Shown in pieces: positions 31,580 through 41,856 of a stretch of 64,000 nucleotides of DNA. The notes below the pieces were generated by a model that saw only the letters and a program-made list of their open reading frames with translations, was not told where the DNA came from and did no database searches. Source of the DNA: Bacillus sp. IITD106. GTDB taxonomy: Bacteria; Bacillota; Bacilli; Bacillales; Bacillaceae_C. The translations under genes and the position numbers were made by a program. The stretch spans positions 1 through 64,000 of the forward strand of contig NZ_JAIAZY010000018.1 in NCBI RefSeq assembly GCF_019459225.1, read 5' to 3'. Within the stretch, counting starts at the first letter, position 1. Every line of letters begins with the position of its first letter.

Positions 31580-32428
31580 TCAGGTTCGAATCAGCACAAT
31601 TCGGTCTTTTCCATTTATGTCAAGGATGATCTCTGTTTTACCGTGTGGGAATGCTTTTTTCATCATGGATGCGACTGCTTCTCCTTGTCCGGCACCAATT
31701 TCAAAAGCGATGAGTGCTTTTTCGTTCATGTAGTGCGGCAAGTCGTTAGCGAATCTTCGGTAGTAGTCAAGTCCATCGCTGCCACCGAATAAGGCGTTGT
31801 GCGGCTCGTGTTCGCTGACGATCTCGGATAACTTTTCTTCCTTTGGAATATATGGTGGATTCGAGAGAATGAGATCCCATTTTTCGTTTGAAAATGGTTC
31901 GAGTAAATCCCCGAGCCGAAAATCAATTTCCGCTCCGAGCGCTTCCGCGTTTTTCTGAGCGATTTTTAATGCCGCTTCTGAAATATCCGATGCGGAAACC
32001 TCAAGCTCTGGTCGTTCCAATTTCATCGTAACCGCAATCGCTCCACTGCCCGTCCCAATATCAGCGCATTTTAGTATTGAAGATGAGGCAAAATGCATAT
32101 CCAACCTTTCTAGTACAGCGACAATTAATTCTTCCGTTTCCGGCCTAGGGATGAGCACATGCTCATTTACGATAAACTTTCTCCCATAAAATTCCTCATA
32201 TCCGATAATGTGCTGAATCGGACGTCCTGTGACATGCTCCTTAACAGCATCTTTGAATTGTTCATATTCACGCTCAGGCAATTCCATTCGTAATTCAGAT
32301 AATAGCCGAGCTCTGTTCCAATCTAATATCCACATTAATAATAGCTCGCCTGCATTTTCATCGCGGCCATGTTCTTTTAAAAAAGAAGAAGCCCAATTGA
32401 GGGCTTCATACACTTTTTTGTGCATCAT
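31580..32428 (-). CDS. prmC: Peptide chain release factor N(5)-glutamine methyltransferase PrmC
   Basis: A 282-residue SAM-dependent enzyme that methylates the Gln of the GGQ motif in release factors. The N-terminal helical domain (about 1-75) binds the factor; the C-terminal Rossmann domain has ADIGTGSGAIAVTMKLERPE (SAM-binding) and the catalytic ILSNPPYIPKEE (NPPY). The start codon overlaps the prfA stop (TAATG), so substrate and enzyme are translationally coupled. Confidence 0.96.
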   Translation of the reverse strand: MMHKKVYEALNWASSFLKEHGRDENAGELLLMWILDWNRARLLSELRMELPEREYEQFKDAVKEHVTGRPIQHIIGYEEFYGRKFIVNEHVLIPRPETEELIVAVLERLDMHFASSSILKCADIGTGSGAIAVTMKLERPELEVSASDISEAALKIAQKNAEALGAEIDFRLGDLLEPFSNEKWDLILSNPPYIPKEEKLSEIVSEHEPHNALFGGSDGLDYYRRFANDLPHYMNEKALIAFEIGAGQGEAVASMMKKAFPHGKTEIILDINGKDRIVLIRT

Positions 32429-33498
32429 TATTCTTCCACGCTCTCAAGTTTTTTAGATTGATCTTCGATGACTAAAGCATCAATCACTTCGTCGAGCTTT
32501 CCTTCTAAAATTTGATCAAGCTTTTGAATCGTTAACCCAATTCGGTGATCGGTTACACGGTTTTGCGGGAAATTGTACGTGCGAATTCGTTCGGAACGAT
32601 CTCCTGTTCCAACAGCAGACTTACGATTTGCATCATATTCAGCCTGCGCTTCCTGTTGAAACATATCGTATACACGAGCACGCAATACTTTCATCGCTTT
32701 TTCTTTATTCTTAATTTGAGATTTTTCATCCTGACAGCTTACCACAACGCCAGTCGGGATATGTGTTAAGCGCACAGCAGACATCGTTGTGTTAACGCTT
32801 TGTCCACCAGGACCGCTTGAAGCAAACGTATCAACACGGATATCTTTTTCATGAATATCTACTTCTACTTCTTCAGCTTCTGGAAGAACAGCAACCGTTG
32901 CGGTTGATGTATGAATCCTTCCGCCTGATTCTGTCTCAGGCACACGCTGAACGCGATGGGCTCCATTCTCATATTTCAACTTAGAGTAGGCACCATTTCC
33001 ATTGATCATGAAAATGATTTCCTTGTAGCCCCCAAGTCCTGTTGAATGAGCTTCGATCACATCAATTTTCCAGTTTTGGTTTTCCGCATAACGGCTATAC
33101 ATACGATATAAATCGCCGGCAAATAAAGCAGCTTCATCGCCGCCAGCAGCACCACGAATTTCTATAATGACGTTTTTATCATCATTCGGGTCTTTTGGTA
33201 CGAGTAGAATTTTTAGCCGTGCTTCTAATTCTTCAAGCTGATCCTCTAGCTCTCCGATTTCCTCTTTTACCATTTCGCGCATATCTGCATCAAGCTTGTC
33301 TTCCAACATTTCTTTTGCTTCTTTATATTGATTTTGAGCATTTTTATATTCACGATACACTTCAACGGTTTCCGCAATCGCCGATTGTTCCTTTGAATAA
33401 TCCCTTAACTTCGTAGAATCGCTGACAACAGCCGGGTCGCTTAAAAGTTCATTCAGCCTTTCGTAGCGCTCCTCTACAGCTTGTAATTTATCAAACAT
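32428..33498 (-). CDS. prfA: Peptide chain release factor 1
   Basis: A 356-residue translation release factor recognising UAA and UAG. The GGQ motif with Gln233 lies in [12 protein letters not shown], and the stop-codon reading PET motif is in [16 protein letters not shown] at 33498 ([15 protein letters not shown]) follows GAGGTGA and gives the same length as B. subtilis; the frame is open 11 codons further upstream without a ribosome site. It is the first gene of a prfA-prmC operon. Confidence 0.98.
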   Translation of the reverse strand: MFDKLQAVEERYERLNELLSDPAVVSDSTKLRDYSKEQSAIAETVEVYREYKNAQNQYKEAKEMLEDKLDADMREMVKEEIGELEDQLEELEARLKILLVPKDPNDDKNVIIEIRGAAGGDEAALFAGDLYRMYSRYAENQNWKIDVIEAHSTGLGGYKEIIFMINGNGAYSKLKYENGAHRVQRVPETESGGRIHTSTATVAVLPEAEEVEVDIHEKDIRVDTFASSGPGGQSVNTTMSAVRLTHIPTGVVVSCQDEKSQIKNKEKAMKVLRARVYDMFQQEAQAEYDANRKSAVGTGDRSERIRTYNFPQNRVTDHRIGLTIQKLDQILEGKLDEVIDALVIEDQSKKLESVEE

Positions 33499-33589
33499 CT
33501 TTTTCACCTCATACTGTTTGCATAAGTGCACTATTATAGTATAACGTTCACTTTATGCAAAGCAAATATTTCTTGTGAAAAAAATATTC

Positions 33590-34906
33590 TTATTTAATTC
33601 TAATTTTTTCAGAGCCTGTGATCCAGGATGGATAGGATGAAAGTTCAAGGGAGATTGGACCTTTAGCGGATTGTAAATCTTCGATATTGATTCCATGTTC
33701 ATACAGTTGGTCTTCTTCACCTTCGCCATATCTAGAAAAGGCAGAAGGAGATATTAATTCATTTCCATTACGATCCTTTGGTGTAATTGCATTAAAATGG
33801 AAAAACTCTTCTTTATCCTGCATTTTAAAAATCAGGTCATTTCCGGAAACCTCTACTTGAATATCAACTTGATCTCCATTCGGTCGTTTGATGATTTTTT
33901 CATTCTCTATATCCACCACAATATTTGATTCATCCTTATCTACTGCTTGAATTTTATTTAGTGCTATATAAAGTTCCTTAGGCTCTTTGAAATAGTTACT
34001 CTGCAAATAGACAACGGCTTCATCATCAGAAATACGAGTGCCTGTTACGCCATTGGTGATCATACTCCAGGTCTCTCCTTTTTCGTCAACAAGATGTAAA
34101 TCATCGAAATTCAACAGTTTTTTTGTATTGTTAGGATCCATTTTTATATGGATACCTACCCTTAGTGGATAGATTTCTGCATTGACGAAAGTTATTTTTT
34201 GACCTTGAATCGTCACATCTTTGTTGATAGCGAAATGTTTAGCCGTTTTTAATTCTTTTATGTTAAAAGCCATATTGAAGTCCTCGGAATAACCGTTTGC
34301 TTTTACCCTTATATCTAACTGATATTTTCCTTTTTCAATAGGCTCTTGATAGAAATATTTTATCATTCCTGGATAGGTAGAGTTTTGCTCAGTAATAAGC
34401 GTTTCGTAACTAGAGGACCCCTCATTTAACTCTTTACCATCAACCCTTTTTATTTCTACTTGACCGATATTCATCGATTCGTATTTTTTTTCAGGATCTA
34501 ACGAATAAAACAAAACAATTCCTTTTTCATCCGCAATCACCCCATCTATTGTAAGCTTGACTCCATTTTTCTCTTCCGAAACACCTATTTCTTGGTAATA
34601 TTCATTCGAGACTGCTGCAAGCATTCCTTTATCATGAACAATCATCTCGACGATCCTTTCCATTCCGGGAATGGCTGCGATGTAGGAAGCAAATGCCGGA
34701 GAAATTCGAATGGTTGTAAAAAATCCACTTAGAAAAATGACAGCTGCTGCACAAGAAAACATCCATTTTATTATTTTTGTTTTCCTTTTCTGTTTTGCTT
34801 TCTGGAATCCCGACATAATGGCCGCATCCAATGCTTCCATCGGAATGGTTGCATCGTCATATTTATTTTTGAAATCAGCCAATTTCTTCTCTTCTTTTTC
34901 AAACAT
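33590..34906 (-). CDS. Probable anti-sigma factor, DUF4179 domain
   Basis: A 438-residue membrane protein. The N-terminal ~42 residues are cytoplasmic, a membrane helix follows (about 46-66, WMFSCAAAVIFLSGFFTTI), and the rest is an extracellular DUF4179-type domain starting ISPAFASYIAAIPGMERIVEMI. It overlaps the ECF sigma gene by 8 nt. The architecture and coupling are those of an anti-sigma factor whose short N-terminus holds the sigma factor at the membrane. Signal unknown. Confidence 0.8.
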   Translation of the reverse strand: MFEKEEKKLADFKNKYDDATIPMEALDAAIMSGFQKAKQKRKTKIIKWMFSCAAAVIFLSGFFTTIRISPAFASYIAAIPGMERIVEMIVHDKGMLAAVSNEYYQEIGVSEEKNGVKLTIDGVIADEKGIVLFYSLDPEKKYESMNIGQVEIKRVDGKELNEGSSSYETLITEQNSTYPGMIKYFYQEPIEKGKYQLDIRVKANGYSEDFNMAFNIKELKTAKHFAINKDVTIQGQKITFVNAEIYPLRVGIHIKMDPNNTKKLLNFDDLHLVDEKGETWSMITNGVTGTRISDDEAVVYLQSNYFKEPKELYIALNKIQAVDKDESNIVVDIENEKIIKRPNGDQVDIQVEVSGNDLIFKMQDKEEFFHFNAITPKDRNGNELISPSAFSRYGEGEEDQLYEHGINIEDLQSAKGPISLELSSYPSWITGSEKIRIK

Positions 34907-35420
34907 TCGAACCCGCTCCTTTCTCTTCCAATATGTCTCGAAGCTGTTTCAAGGCCTTATGCAGCCACGTTTTGATTGTGCCTTCTGGACATTGCATCGC
35001 ATCGGCAATTTCTTTTATTTTCATATCATTGAAGTATTTTAGCGTTAATAATTCACGAGACCGTTCATCAAGTTTTAACATGGCATCCTTCAATTCAAGT
35101 TCATTGAACGTTTCCGATACTGCTATGGTTTGGATGACTCCATCATCAATGATGTGCCGCTTTTTATTTTTCAGTTGGTCATTGCAATAATTAATCATAA
35201 TTCGAAATAGCCATGTTTTGATATATTGGGCGTTTCGTAATTTCCGTATATTTTTATATGCGCGGAACGTCACTTCCTGTACGGCCTCCAATGCCTCGCC
35301 TTCATTTTTCAAAAAAGCGAGAGCCGTTCTATATAAATCTACTTTATATTCATTCATGATTTCTAAAAAGGCTTCATCATTTCCTCTGATTGCCTTTTCA
35401 ACAAGTTTCTCATCAATCAC
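34899..35420 (-). CDS. ECF-type RNA polymerase sigma factor
   Basis: A 173-residue group 4 sigma factor. Region 2 (about 10-80) contains YRTALAFLKNEGEALEAVQEVTFRAYKNI and TWLFRIMINYCND. Region 4 (about 110-165) has LTLKYFNDMKIKEIADAMQCPEGTIKTWLHKALKQL with the helix-turn-helix. It lies upstream of its probable anti-sigma partner with overlapping frames. A candidate self-recognised promoter lies at 35445-35468. It resembles the SigV/SigW/YlaC group; I cannot assign an orthologue. Confidence 0.9.
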   Translation of the reverse strand: MIDEKLVEKAIRGNDEAFLEIMNEYKVDLYRTALAFLKNEGEALEAVQEVTFRAYKNIRKLRNAQYIKTWLFRIMINYCNDQLKNKKRHIIDDGVIQTIAVSETFNELELKDAMLKLDERSRELLTLKYFNDMKIKEIADAMQCPEGTIKTWLHKALKQLRDILEEKGAGSNV

Positions 35421-35444
35421 CGAAATCCCCCTTTCCCTATATTA

Positions 35445-35468
35445 GACACTGTTATGGGGAAAAAGTTT
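35445..35468 (-). promoter_or_regulatory. Candidate ECF autoregulatory promoter
   Basis: The minus strand has AAAC (35465-35468) within GTAAAAC, 16 nt, then TGTC (35445-35448). ECF promoters of bacilli read TGAAAC-N16-CGTC, so both elements are near matches with the right spacing, about 25 nt upstream of the sigma gene. Confidence 0.45.
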
Positions 35469-35477
35469 TACAAAAAA

Positions 35478-35510
35478 TAAAAAAGTCCTTGAGGAAGTTC
35501 AAGGACTGAC
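35478..35510 (-). terminator. Terminator of tdk
   Basis: AGTCCTTGA and TCAAGGACT form a perfect 9-bp stem with a 6-nt loop, followed by TTTTTTATTTTTT on the minus strand, 13 nt after tdk. Confidence 0.85.
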
Positions 35511-35522
35511 GATATGTATGTT

Positions 35523-36140
35523 CTATTGGCCATTTTCAATAGGTTGTCGAAAGCTTGCATTCGTTCCAGCAGGTACTTCGTGATGATGCCTGCATCTTGC
35601 TTCGTACGCTTCGGAAGCTCCGACTAAAATAATCGGGTCGTCGTAGCATGCTGGTTCTCCATTAATGAGACGTTGGGTTCTGCTTGCAGGCGATCCGCAA
35701 ACGGCACAAACTGCTTGAAGCTTCGTTACGTTTTCCGCAATCGCCATTAAATTTGGCATTGGTCCAAATGGTTCCCCACGAAAATCTTGATCCAGCCCCG
35801 CAATGATTACGCGGTGCCCACTATCCGCTAATTGTTGAGCTACAGCGATGAGACCCTCATCAAAAAATTGAGCTTCATCAATGGCAACAACATCGATATC
35901 AGCATGCACAGCCTTTAATATGTCTGCTGAATGTTGCACGGGTTGCGCGTTCACAGCTGTTCCATTATGCGATACAACTTCATCTATACTATAGCGGTCA
36001 TCTAATTGAGGCTTAAAAACCATAATGCTCTGCTTTGCGAATTGCGTTCTTCTGACTCGGCGAATCAATTCCTCCGACTTTCCAGAGAACATGCTTCCAC
36101 AAATAACTTCAATCCATCCAGTATGTTTGATCATATCCAT
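35523..36140 (-). CDS. tdk: Thymidine kinase
   Basis: A 205-residue type II thymidine kinase that phosphorylates deoxythymidine in pyrimidine salvage. It has the P-loop [18 protein letters not shown] (about 14-31), the Walker B-like [10 protein letters not shown], and the zinc-ribbon with CAVCG and paired CYD/CRH cysteines. Substrate loop [22 protein letters not shown] is typical. Synteny tdk-rpmE-rho is as in B. subtilis. Confidence 0.96.
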   Translation of the reverse strand: MDMIKHTGWIEVICGSMFSGKSEELIRRVRRTQFAKQSIMVFKPQLDDRYSIDEVVSHNGTAVNAQPVQHSADILKAVHADIDVVAIDEAQFFDEGLIAVAQQLADSGHRVIIAGLDQDFRGEPFGPMPNLMAIAENVTKLQAVCAVCGSPASRTQRLINGEPACYDDPIILVGASEAYEARCRHHHEVPAGTNASFRQPIENGQ

Positions 36141-36290
36141 GAGATGACTGCTCCTTTCAGGTTTTTCTAAGTGTGTGTTCCTTATGTGAGAGTATGTAAA
36201 AACGTTATAAGAAAGTCTTATACAGCACTACACAATGCGAAAAAAGTGCTCATCGCATAGCTTTCCCCTATTTCAGACAATAAAAAAACA

Positions 36291-36320
36291 GGCAAGCAAT
36301 TCTTGCCCGTTTTTTCGGCA
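36291..36320 (-). terminator. Terminator downstream of rpmE
   Basis: CGGGCAAG and CTTGCCTG pair around AATTG, then seven T on the minus strand. It lies after the repeat element that follows rpmE. The rest of 36141-36290 shows nothing else. Confidence 0.8.
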
Positions 36321-36333
36321 TTAACATTCTTAT

Positions 36334-36455
36334 TGTCTAGCTACTGGCGCCAGCCCCTCGAGGTCAAATAACCTGAGGCAATAAAAGTCAGAGAACGACT
36401 TTTTTGCCTCAGAACATTTGCTTGTCGGGGCTGATCAGGCGCCTTTCGCTTTTCT
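36334..36455. repeat. Dispersed AGCGCC-type repeat, short relative (copy C)
   Basis: Starts TTGTCTAGCTACTGGCGCCAG and ends GGCGCCTTTCGCTTTT. It contains inverted segments (GCCCCT near the left end with CGGGGC near the right; CCTGAGGCAA with TTGCCTCAG). It shares ends but not the body with copies A and B, and touches the rpmE stop codon. Confidence 0.75.
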
Positions 36456-36654
36456 ACTTAAGACCGTATTTTTTATTGAAGCGGTCAACGCGTCCGTCTG
36501 CAGATGCGAATTTTTGACGACCTGTGTAGAATGGGTGGCATTCTGAGCAAATTTCCACACGAATGTTTTCTTTAACAGATCCGCCTTCAAATTCATTTCC
36601 ACATGCACATTTAACCATTACTTTTTTATATTCTGGATGAATTCCTGCTTTCAT
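36454..36654 (-). CDS. rpmE: 50S ribosomal protein L31 (zinc-binding type)
   Basis: A 66-residue ribosomal protein beginning [19 protein letters not shown]. The zinc cysteines are visible as CACG and CSECH, so this is the zinc-containing RpmE rather than YtiA. Tail [17 protein letters not shown] is diagnostic. ATG at 36654 has AAGGAGA upstream and matches B. subtilis; the frame continues 18 codons upstream without support. Confidence 0.97.
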   Translation of the reverse strand: MKAGIHPEYKKVMVKCACGNEFEGGSVKENIRVEICSECHPFYTGRQKFASADGRVDRFNKKYGLK

Positions 36655-36801
36655 TACTTTCATCTCCTTATGCCCTGAATCATTTGCTGAAACAGAGTTA
36701 TCTATCATGATGCTTTTAGCATTTTTTACTTCAAAAACACATTTTTCATTATAACAAGGGCTTCTTTAAAATGCAATATTTCTGCATGAAAAAATTAAGC
36801 C

Positions 36802-38088
36802 TTATAGAACCGTTCTTCCATTCGTGTTTCCTCTTGCTTCCGCAGCTGCGAGCATATTAAAAAATTCTTCATTCGTTTTTGACTGACGCAGTTTTCGTAA
36901 AAATTTCTCTGCAAAGTCTGGGGAATCCGACATAACTTTACGAAGCTTCCAAAGTTTTTCAAGCTGTTCTTTCGGGATGAGCAATTCTTCTTTTCTCGTA
37001 CCGGAACGGCGAATATCGATTGCCGGGAAAATTCTTCTTTCCGCGAGTGAGCGGTCAAGGTGAAGTTCCAAGTTTCCAGTTCCTTTAAACTCTTCATAAA
37101 TGACATCGTCCATACGAGAACCTGTATCGACAAGGGCAGTCGCTAAAATTGTTAAGCTGCCGCCTTCTTCAATATTTCTTGCTGCTCCGAAAAATCGTTT
37201 CGGACGGTGAAACGCAGCTGGATCGATACCGCCTGACAATGTTCGTCCACTCGGAGGAATCACTAGGTTATAAGCGCGCGCAAGTCTCGTAATACTATCC
37301 ATCAAAATGACGACATCGCGTTTATGCTCTACTAAACGCATCGCCCGTTCTAAAACAAGCTCGGCTACTTTTATATGATTTTCAGGAACTTCGTCAAATG
37401 TGGAGCTGACTACCTCCGCATTGACAGAACGTTCAATGTCCGTAACTTCCTCTGGACGCTCATCTATCAATAATACAATCAATTCAGCTTCAGGGTTATT
37501 CGTAGTAATCGCATTTGCAATCGATTTTAAAAGCATCGTTTTCCCTGCTTTTGGAGGAGCAACGATTAATCCACGTTGTCCAAAACCGACCGGCGATATT
37601 AAATCCATGATTCTAGTTGATAGATTCGTTGGAGTCGTTTCCAGTTTAATTTGGCGATCAGGATAGAGTGGCGTTAAAGCTGGAAAATGCACACGCTCTT
37701 TTGCGCTTTCTGGATCATCGCCATTGACAGCTTCGACATGTAACAAGCCGAAATAGCGTTCGTTTTCTTTAGGGGGCCTTACTTTTCCTGACACTTTATC
37801 CCCGTTTCTTAAATCAAAACGGCGGATCTGCGATGCGGAAATATAAATATCCTCTGAGCTTGCAGAATAGTTGATTGGTCTTAAAAATCCAAACCCCTCG
37901 GATTGAATGATTTCCAGAACGCCCTCCATGAAGAAAAATCCTTCTCGTTCTGCGCGTACTTTTAGGATTGCAAAAATCAATTCTTTTTTCGTTAGTTTAC
38001 TGTAATACGAAACCTTATATTCACGGGCCAGTTCATATAATTCTTTAAGTTTCATATCTTCTAATAATGAAATTGTTAACTCAGCCAT
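36802..38088 (-). CDS. rho: Transcription termination factor Rho
   Basis: A 428-residue hexameric RNA helicase. The N-terminal domain and RNA-binding cold-shock-like fold (about 55-125) include [33 protein letters not shown]. The ATPase core has the P-loop [13 protein letters not shown] (about 180), Walker [17 protein letters not shown] and the Q-loop region GASRN-like [20 protein letters not shown]. Start at [25 protein letters not shown] agrees with the Bacillus N-terminus although its ribosome site (GAGTGGTG) is weak. Confidence 0.97.
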   Translation of the reverse strand: MAELTISLLEDMKLKELYELAREYKVSYYSKLTKKELIFAILKVRAEREGFFFMEGVLEIIQSEGFGFLRPINYSASSEDIYISASQIRRFDLRNGDKVSGKVRPPKENERYFGLLHVEAVNGDDPESAKERVHFPALTPLYPDRQIKLETTPTNLSTRIMDLISPVGFGQRGLIVAPPKAGKTMLLKSIANAITTNNPEAELIVLLIDERPEEVTDIERSVNAEVVSSTFDEVPENHIKVAELVLERAMRLVEHKRDVVILMDSITRLARAYNLVIPPSGRTLSGGIDPAAFHRPKRFFGAARNIEEGGSLTILATALVDTGSRMDDVIYEEFKGTGNLELHLDRSLAERRIFPAIDIRRSGTRKEELLIPKEQLEKLWKLRKVMSDSPDFAEKFLRKLRQSKTNEEFFNMLAAAEARGNTNGRTVL

Positions 38089-38365
38089 TTCGACACCACT
38101 CTTTTTTAGTTTGGTCTTAATAAAGGAAAAACTGGCATACGTCTCCCCTGTTTTAAGATAAGAAATAATAAAAATAAATAAAATCGTTATTCACCGGAAA
38201 AAGGAATCTATTAATGCCATAGGTAGAAAAAACTCTCGATGAAAAAACATTGATAAGAGGAATTAAATATAAAAACCATAGTAACACTTTAGAAGAGTAT
38301 GAAGAGGTTGAGGAATAAGGCCTCACCATATGCCTATTTTACATGGAAATGATAATAGTTGCAAA
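38089..38365. other. Intergenic region between rho and murAB
   Basis: Holds the upstream region of rho. B. subtilis has glpX (ywjI) here; no trace of it was recognised. A short plus-strand frame near 38230-38320 has no start signal. No repeat of the two dispersed families. Confidence 0.35.
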
Positions 38366-38397
38366 GGAGAGTCTGCATTTTTTTAGACTCTCCAAAA
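38366..38397 (-). terminator. Terminator of murAB
   Basis: GGAGAGTCT and AGACTCTCC form a perfect 9-bp stem with a 10-nt loop, with T residues following on the minus strand, 24 nt after murAB. Confidence 0.8.
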
Positions 38398-38420
38398 AAT
38401 GTTTTCGTTTTCTCTCTTAA

Positions 38421-39707
38421 TCAGGAACTTTTTAATTGCTCCATTTCTTCCTCAGTCATTTTTTCTCGCCAGATGGTTGCTCCAAGTCCATTTAACTTCT
38501 CAACTAAATCACTGTATCCTCGATCAATATGCTCAAGACCGGCTACTTCTGTTATGCCTTCCGCGAGCAAACCTGCAATGACGAGTGCAGCTCCCGCTCG
38601 CAAATCAGAAGCTTTTACTTTCGCCCCTTGTAAATTAGATGGTCCATTCACAATTGCTGAACTGCCCTCTACTTTAATGTTTGCGTTCATTCTTCGCAAT
38701 TCATCTATATGTTTAAAACGCGCAGAGTAAATTGTGTCCGTTACAATAGAAGCCCCTTCTGCCTTTGTCAACAGAACGGTAAAAGGCTGCTGTAAATCAG
38801 TGGGAAACCCAGGATAAACGAGTGTTTTAATATCTATCGGTTTATATTCATTACTTTTTCCAATAAAAATTTGATCGTCTCCTGTTTCTACAGGCACTCC
38901 CATTTCACGAAGTTTTGCAGTTAGCGATTCAAGGTGATGCGGAATGACATTATCAATTAGTATTCCTTCCCCAACAGCAGCACCAAGAATCATAAATGTT
39001 CCGGCTTCAATTCGATCGGGAATGATGGTGTGACGACACCCATCCAGGCGGTCAACTCCATCAATCCGAATCACATCTGTGCCGGCACCTTTGATTTTTG
39101 CTCCCATATTCGTCAACAGTGTAGCAACGTCAATAATTTCAGGCTCTTTAGCAGCATTTTCAATAATTGTACGGCCTTTTGCCTTTACGGCAGCAAGCAT
39201 AATATTAATCGTTGCACCAACACTGACAACATCCAAATATATTCTAGAGCCTCGAAGTTCATCCGCACGCAAATAAATGGCACCTTGCTCGTTTGTCACT
39301 TTTGCCCCTAACGCTTCAAAGCCTTTTATATGCTGGTCAATTGGACGTGGTCCTAAATGGCATCCACCAGGAAGACCAATCACTGCTTTTTTAAAACGGC
39401 CAAGCATCGCTCCCATTAAATAATACGAAGCTCGCAGCTTTTTCACCTTTCCGTTCGGAAGCGGCATGGAAATCATTGAACTCGGATCAACGGTCATTTC
39501 TCCATCTTGAAAAGTGACATTTCCGCCTATTTCTTCAAGGAGTCCTTGTAGTGTATGGACATCTGAAATATCAGGAAGGCCTTCAATCGATACAGGTGAT
39601 TCAGCTAATATCGTAGCAGGGATAAGCGCAACGGCACTATTCTTTGCACCACTCACTTTTATTGTCCCTTTTAACGGATATCCACCTGCTATTTTTAGCT
39701 TTTCCAT
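38421..39707 (-). CDS. murAB: UDP-N-acetylglucosamine 1-carboxyvinyltransferase MurAB (MurZ)
   Basis: A 428-residue second MurA paralogue, same reaction as MurAA. Catalytic Cys116 lies in [16 protein letters not shown], and KNSAVALIP replaces the Mur[11 protein letters not shown] block. ATG at 39707 has AAGGGAGA just upstream; the frame is open six codons further. Position between fba and rho matches B. subtilis murAB (murZ), except that the transaldolase gene usually between fba and murAB is absent. Confidence 0.96.
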   Translation of the reverse strand: MEKLKIAGGYPLKGTIKVSGAKNSAVALIPATILAESPVSIEGLPDISDVHTLQGLLEEIGGNVTFQDGEMTVDPSSMISMPLPNGKVKKLRASYYLMGAMLGRFKKAVIGLPGGCHLGPRPIDQHIKGFEALGAKVTNEQGAIYLRADELRGSRIYLDVVSVGATINIMLAAVKAKGRTIIENAAKEPEIIDVATLLTNMGAKIKGAGTDVIRIDGVDRLDGCRHTIIPDRIEAGTFMILGAAVGEGILIDNVIPHHLESLTAKLREMGVPVETGDDQIFIGKSNEYKPIDIKTLVYPGFPTDLQQPFTVLLTKAEGASIVTDTIYSARFKHIDELRRMNANIKVEGSSAIVNGPSNLQGAKVKASDLRAGAALVIAGLLAEGITEVAGLEHIDRGYSDLVEKLNGLGATIWREKMTEEEMEQLKSS

Positions 39708-39926
39708 TTTTGTCTCCCTTTCCAACTCTATTGGGTAAATATTCCAATGGCGTTTTTACAACGAACGATAGTTTACATGTATTATATACGAATTTATCTT
39801 AAACATGTAGAAATAAAGTAAATTATTAACAATAATATCGAATAATAAGGGTTTACTGCAAGTGCGGAAATAATTTTAGGGGATTCATAATTACATCGAT
39901 GCTATCACACCGGATTGCAACTGTAT

Positions 39927-39957
39927 AGAAACCGCCCATGCAAGATGGACGGTTTCG
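39927..39957 (-). terminator. Terminator of fba
   Basis: GAAACCGTCC and GGGCGGTTTC pair around a ~9-nt loop (one G-U), directly after the fba stop codon. Confidence 0.75.
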
Positions 39958-39962
39958 GTTTA

Positions 39963-40826
39963 TTATGCTTTTTGAGATGAGCCAAATTCACGCATTTTGC
40001 CTTTTACTGTTTCTTTAATCGCATCACGGGCAGGTCCCAAATATTTACGTGGATCATACATATTTGGATCAGCTGCCAATACTTCACGGACACGTGCAGC
40101 AGATGAAATTTGGTTTTCTGTGTTTACATTGATTTTAGCTGTTCCGAGTGAAATCGCACGTTGGATGTCTTTTGTCGGAATGCCTGTACCGCCATGAAGA
40201 ACAAGTGGGACACCTGTTAAATTCATGACTTCTTCCATGCGATCAAATCCAAGATTTGGTTCACCCTTATACGGTCCATGGACGGAGCCAAGAGCTGGAG
40301 CGAAGCAATCTACTCCTGTCTCGCGTACAAGTTGATCGCATTCTTCTGGAATAGCATATGCTGCATCAGCATCATCAACTGTTAAGTCATCCTCTTGCCC
40401 GCCAATTCGGCCTAGTTCCGCTTCAACGGAAACGCCAAACATATGCGCGAGCTCGACAACTTTCTTCGTCAACGCAATGTTCTCTTCAAGTGGATAATGT
40501 GAGCCATCAATCATAACAGATGTGAAACCTGCATAAATTGCTTTTGCACATGCTTCAAAACTAGAGCCGTGGTCCAAATGAATGGCAACAGGTACGGTTG
40601 TACCATATTCCTCCATTAGGGTTTCAACCATTTTTACTACAAACTTGAAGCCGCCCATATAGCGTGCCGCACCTTCTGATACACCAAGGATAACAGGAGA
40701 TTTTTCTTCTTCTGCCGCTTGTAGAATTGCTTGAGTAAACTCAAGGTTATTCAAGTTAAATTGACCGACAGCATATTTTCCTTCTTTTGCTTTATTAAGC
40801 ATTTCGGTCATGGAAACTAAAGGCAT
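39963..40826 (-). CDS. fba: Class II fructose-1,6-bisphosphate aldolase
   Basis: A 287-residue zinc-dependent glycolytic and gluconeogenic aldolase. Zinc ligands are seen in [18 protein letters not shown] (His), [13 protein letters not shown] (Glu) and [13 protein letters not shown] (His); the [18 protein letters not shown] segment binds phosphate. The start is preceded by GAGGAGG. It follows spo0F, as in B. subtilis, but a ~210 bp dispersed repeat separates the two. Confidence 0.97.
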   Translation of the reverse strand: MPLVSMTEMLNKAKEGKYAVGQFNLNNLEFTQAILQAAEEEKSPVILGVSEGAARYMGGFKFVVKMVETLMEEYGTTVPVAIHLDHGSSFEACAKAIYAGFTSVMIDGSHYPLEENIALTKKVVELAHMFGVSVEAELGRIGGQEDDLTVDDADAAYAIPEECDQLVRETGVDCFAPALGSVHGPYKGEPNLGFDRMEEVMNLTGVPLVLHGGTGIPTKDIQRAISLGTAKINVNTENQISSAARVREVLAADPNMYDPRKYLGPARDAIKETVKGKMREFGSSQKA

Positions 40827-40896
40827 TCTTTTTCCTCCTCTGAGTTAAACTGCGCACTGATGTGCATGATTGATCCTGCCCCAGACTAATGTCAAG

Positions 40897-41105
40897 CTTT
40901 AGCGCCTATCGACTAGCAAACTTCCTGTCCTTCTCCCTACGATAAGGAAGCCAGATTCGCCTTACAGGCTTGTCGTGTTTCCTTTATCTCAGTCGAAAAC
41001 CAAAAGAAGGAACGTCGACTAAAAGCCGCCACGTCCTGTGGCGACATCGACGGACCCACATCCTGTGGGCCTGTACGTCGATGAGCAAGGCGCTTCCGCT
41101 TTTCT
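40897..41105. repeat. ~210 bp dispersed intergenic repeat (copy B)
   Basis: Closely matches the copy at 17583-17792 along its whole length, from TTTAGCGCCTATCGACTAG to AAGGCGCTTCCGCTTTT, with a few small insertions (for instance GCCTTACAGGC). The same internal hairpins (GCCAC/GTGGC, CCCACA/TGTGGG) are kept, and several stem changes preserve pairing potential. It lies between spo0F and fba in the same orientation relative to transcription as copy A. The rest of 40827-41213 shows no gene. Confidence 0.85.
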
Positions 41106-41213
41106 TATAGGACAGGGACATTTTTCATTTTCATCATATCAAATTCATCAATTGTTTACCAACTATGAAAATGTTTTTTGTCGGAGGAAATTGAAATATA
41201 CAAAATCTTTTAA

Positions 41214-41588
41214 CTATGTATCTAATTTTATCGGTATGTACGTTCTAATCGTTTGACGAAGCTCGACAATATCGAAAGGCTTTGTAAAATGTGCCAGAGC
41301 TCCTAGTTTTTTTGCCGCTTCAATCTTTTCAAGTTCACCGTAGGCAGTCATAATAATTACGCGAATATCGGGGCGTATTTTTTTCATTTGCTGAAGAATT
41401 TCTAATCCATCCATCCCAGGTATTTTCATATCGAGTAATACAAGATCAAGGGTATGTTTTTTTGTAATAGCTAATGCTTGTAAACCATTTGCCGCTTGGA
41501 AAACTTGATAGCCTTCTTTTTGCAAAATTTCATTCAATAATATGCGTATACCAAACTGATCATCGACAATCAAAATTTTCTCCTTCAT
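41214..41588 (-). CDS. spo0F: Sporulation initiation phosphotransferase Spo0F
   Basis: A 124-residue single-domain response regulator that passes phosphate from KinA-type kinases to Spo0B in the phosphorelay. The acidic pocket is [14 protein letters not shown] (Asp9, Asp10), the phosphorylated residue is Asp53 in [12 protein letters not shown], and the conserved Thr and Lys are in VIIMTAYGE and HFTKPFD. There is no output domain. Sequence and position before fba agree with B. subtilis Spo0F. I could not identify a sigma-H promoter or 0A boxes with confidence. Confidence 0.96.
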   Translation of the reverse strand: MKEKILIVDDQFGIRILLNEILQKEGYQVFQAANGLQALAITKKHTLDLVLLDMKIPGMDGLEILQQMKKIRPDIRVIIMTAYGELEKIEAAKKLGALAHFTKPFDIVELRQTIRTYIPIKLDT

Positions 41589-41777
41589 TATATCCCCCTC
41601 TTTGTTTCATTATAACGAACATCAATAAAAATTAATAGGGTATTAAGATGGATTTCACGAATATTATTTGCTTTTTTCTTGAAGGCCGCCTTCCTTTCCA
41701 AATTCAATATTTGATGCATTCCACTTACTTTTTCTCCATGATCAGCTCTTTGTCCTTCTAAAAAAAAGCGACCATAT

Positions 41778-41806
41778 TTGACATAAACTGTTTATGCCAT
41801 TATGTT
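41778..41806 (+). promoter_or_regulatory. Candidate sigma-A promoter of ywjG
   Basis: TTGACA (41778-41783), 17 nt, TATGTT (41801-41806), followed at once by TATAATATTATATT. It lies 50 nt upstream of ywjG on the plus strand. Confidence 0.55.
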
Positions 41807-41856
41807 ATAATATTATATTTTAATAAGTGTCTTGCTTTATTAAAGGAGAGTATACT

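Noticed and set aside
38223-38320. Short plus-strand frame ending LEEYEEVEE between rho and murAB
   Set aside because: It is open only from a stop at about 38220, lacks a start with ribosome site, and matches no known neighbour such as glpX; kept as noncoding.
40885-40895. TTGACA before fba as a promoter
   Set aside because: The -10 at 17 nt (CAATCA) is too poor, and the hexamer lies at the edge of the dispersed repeat.
41589-41780. Sigma-H promoter and Spo0A boxes expected before spo0F
   Set aside because: Only poor partial matches were visible (for example TTCGTGA), not enough to annotate.
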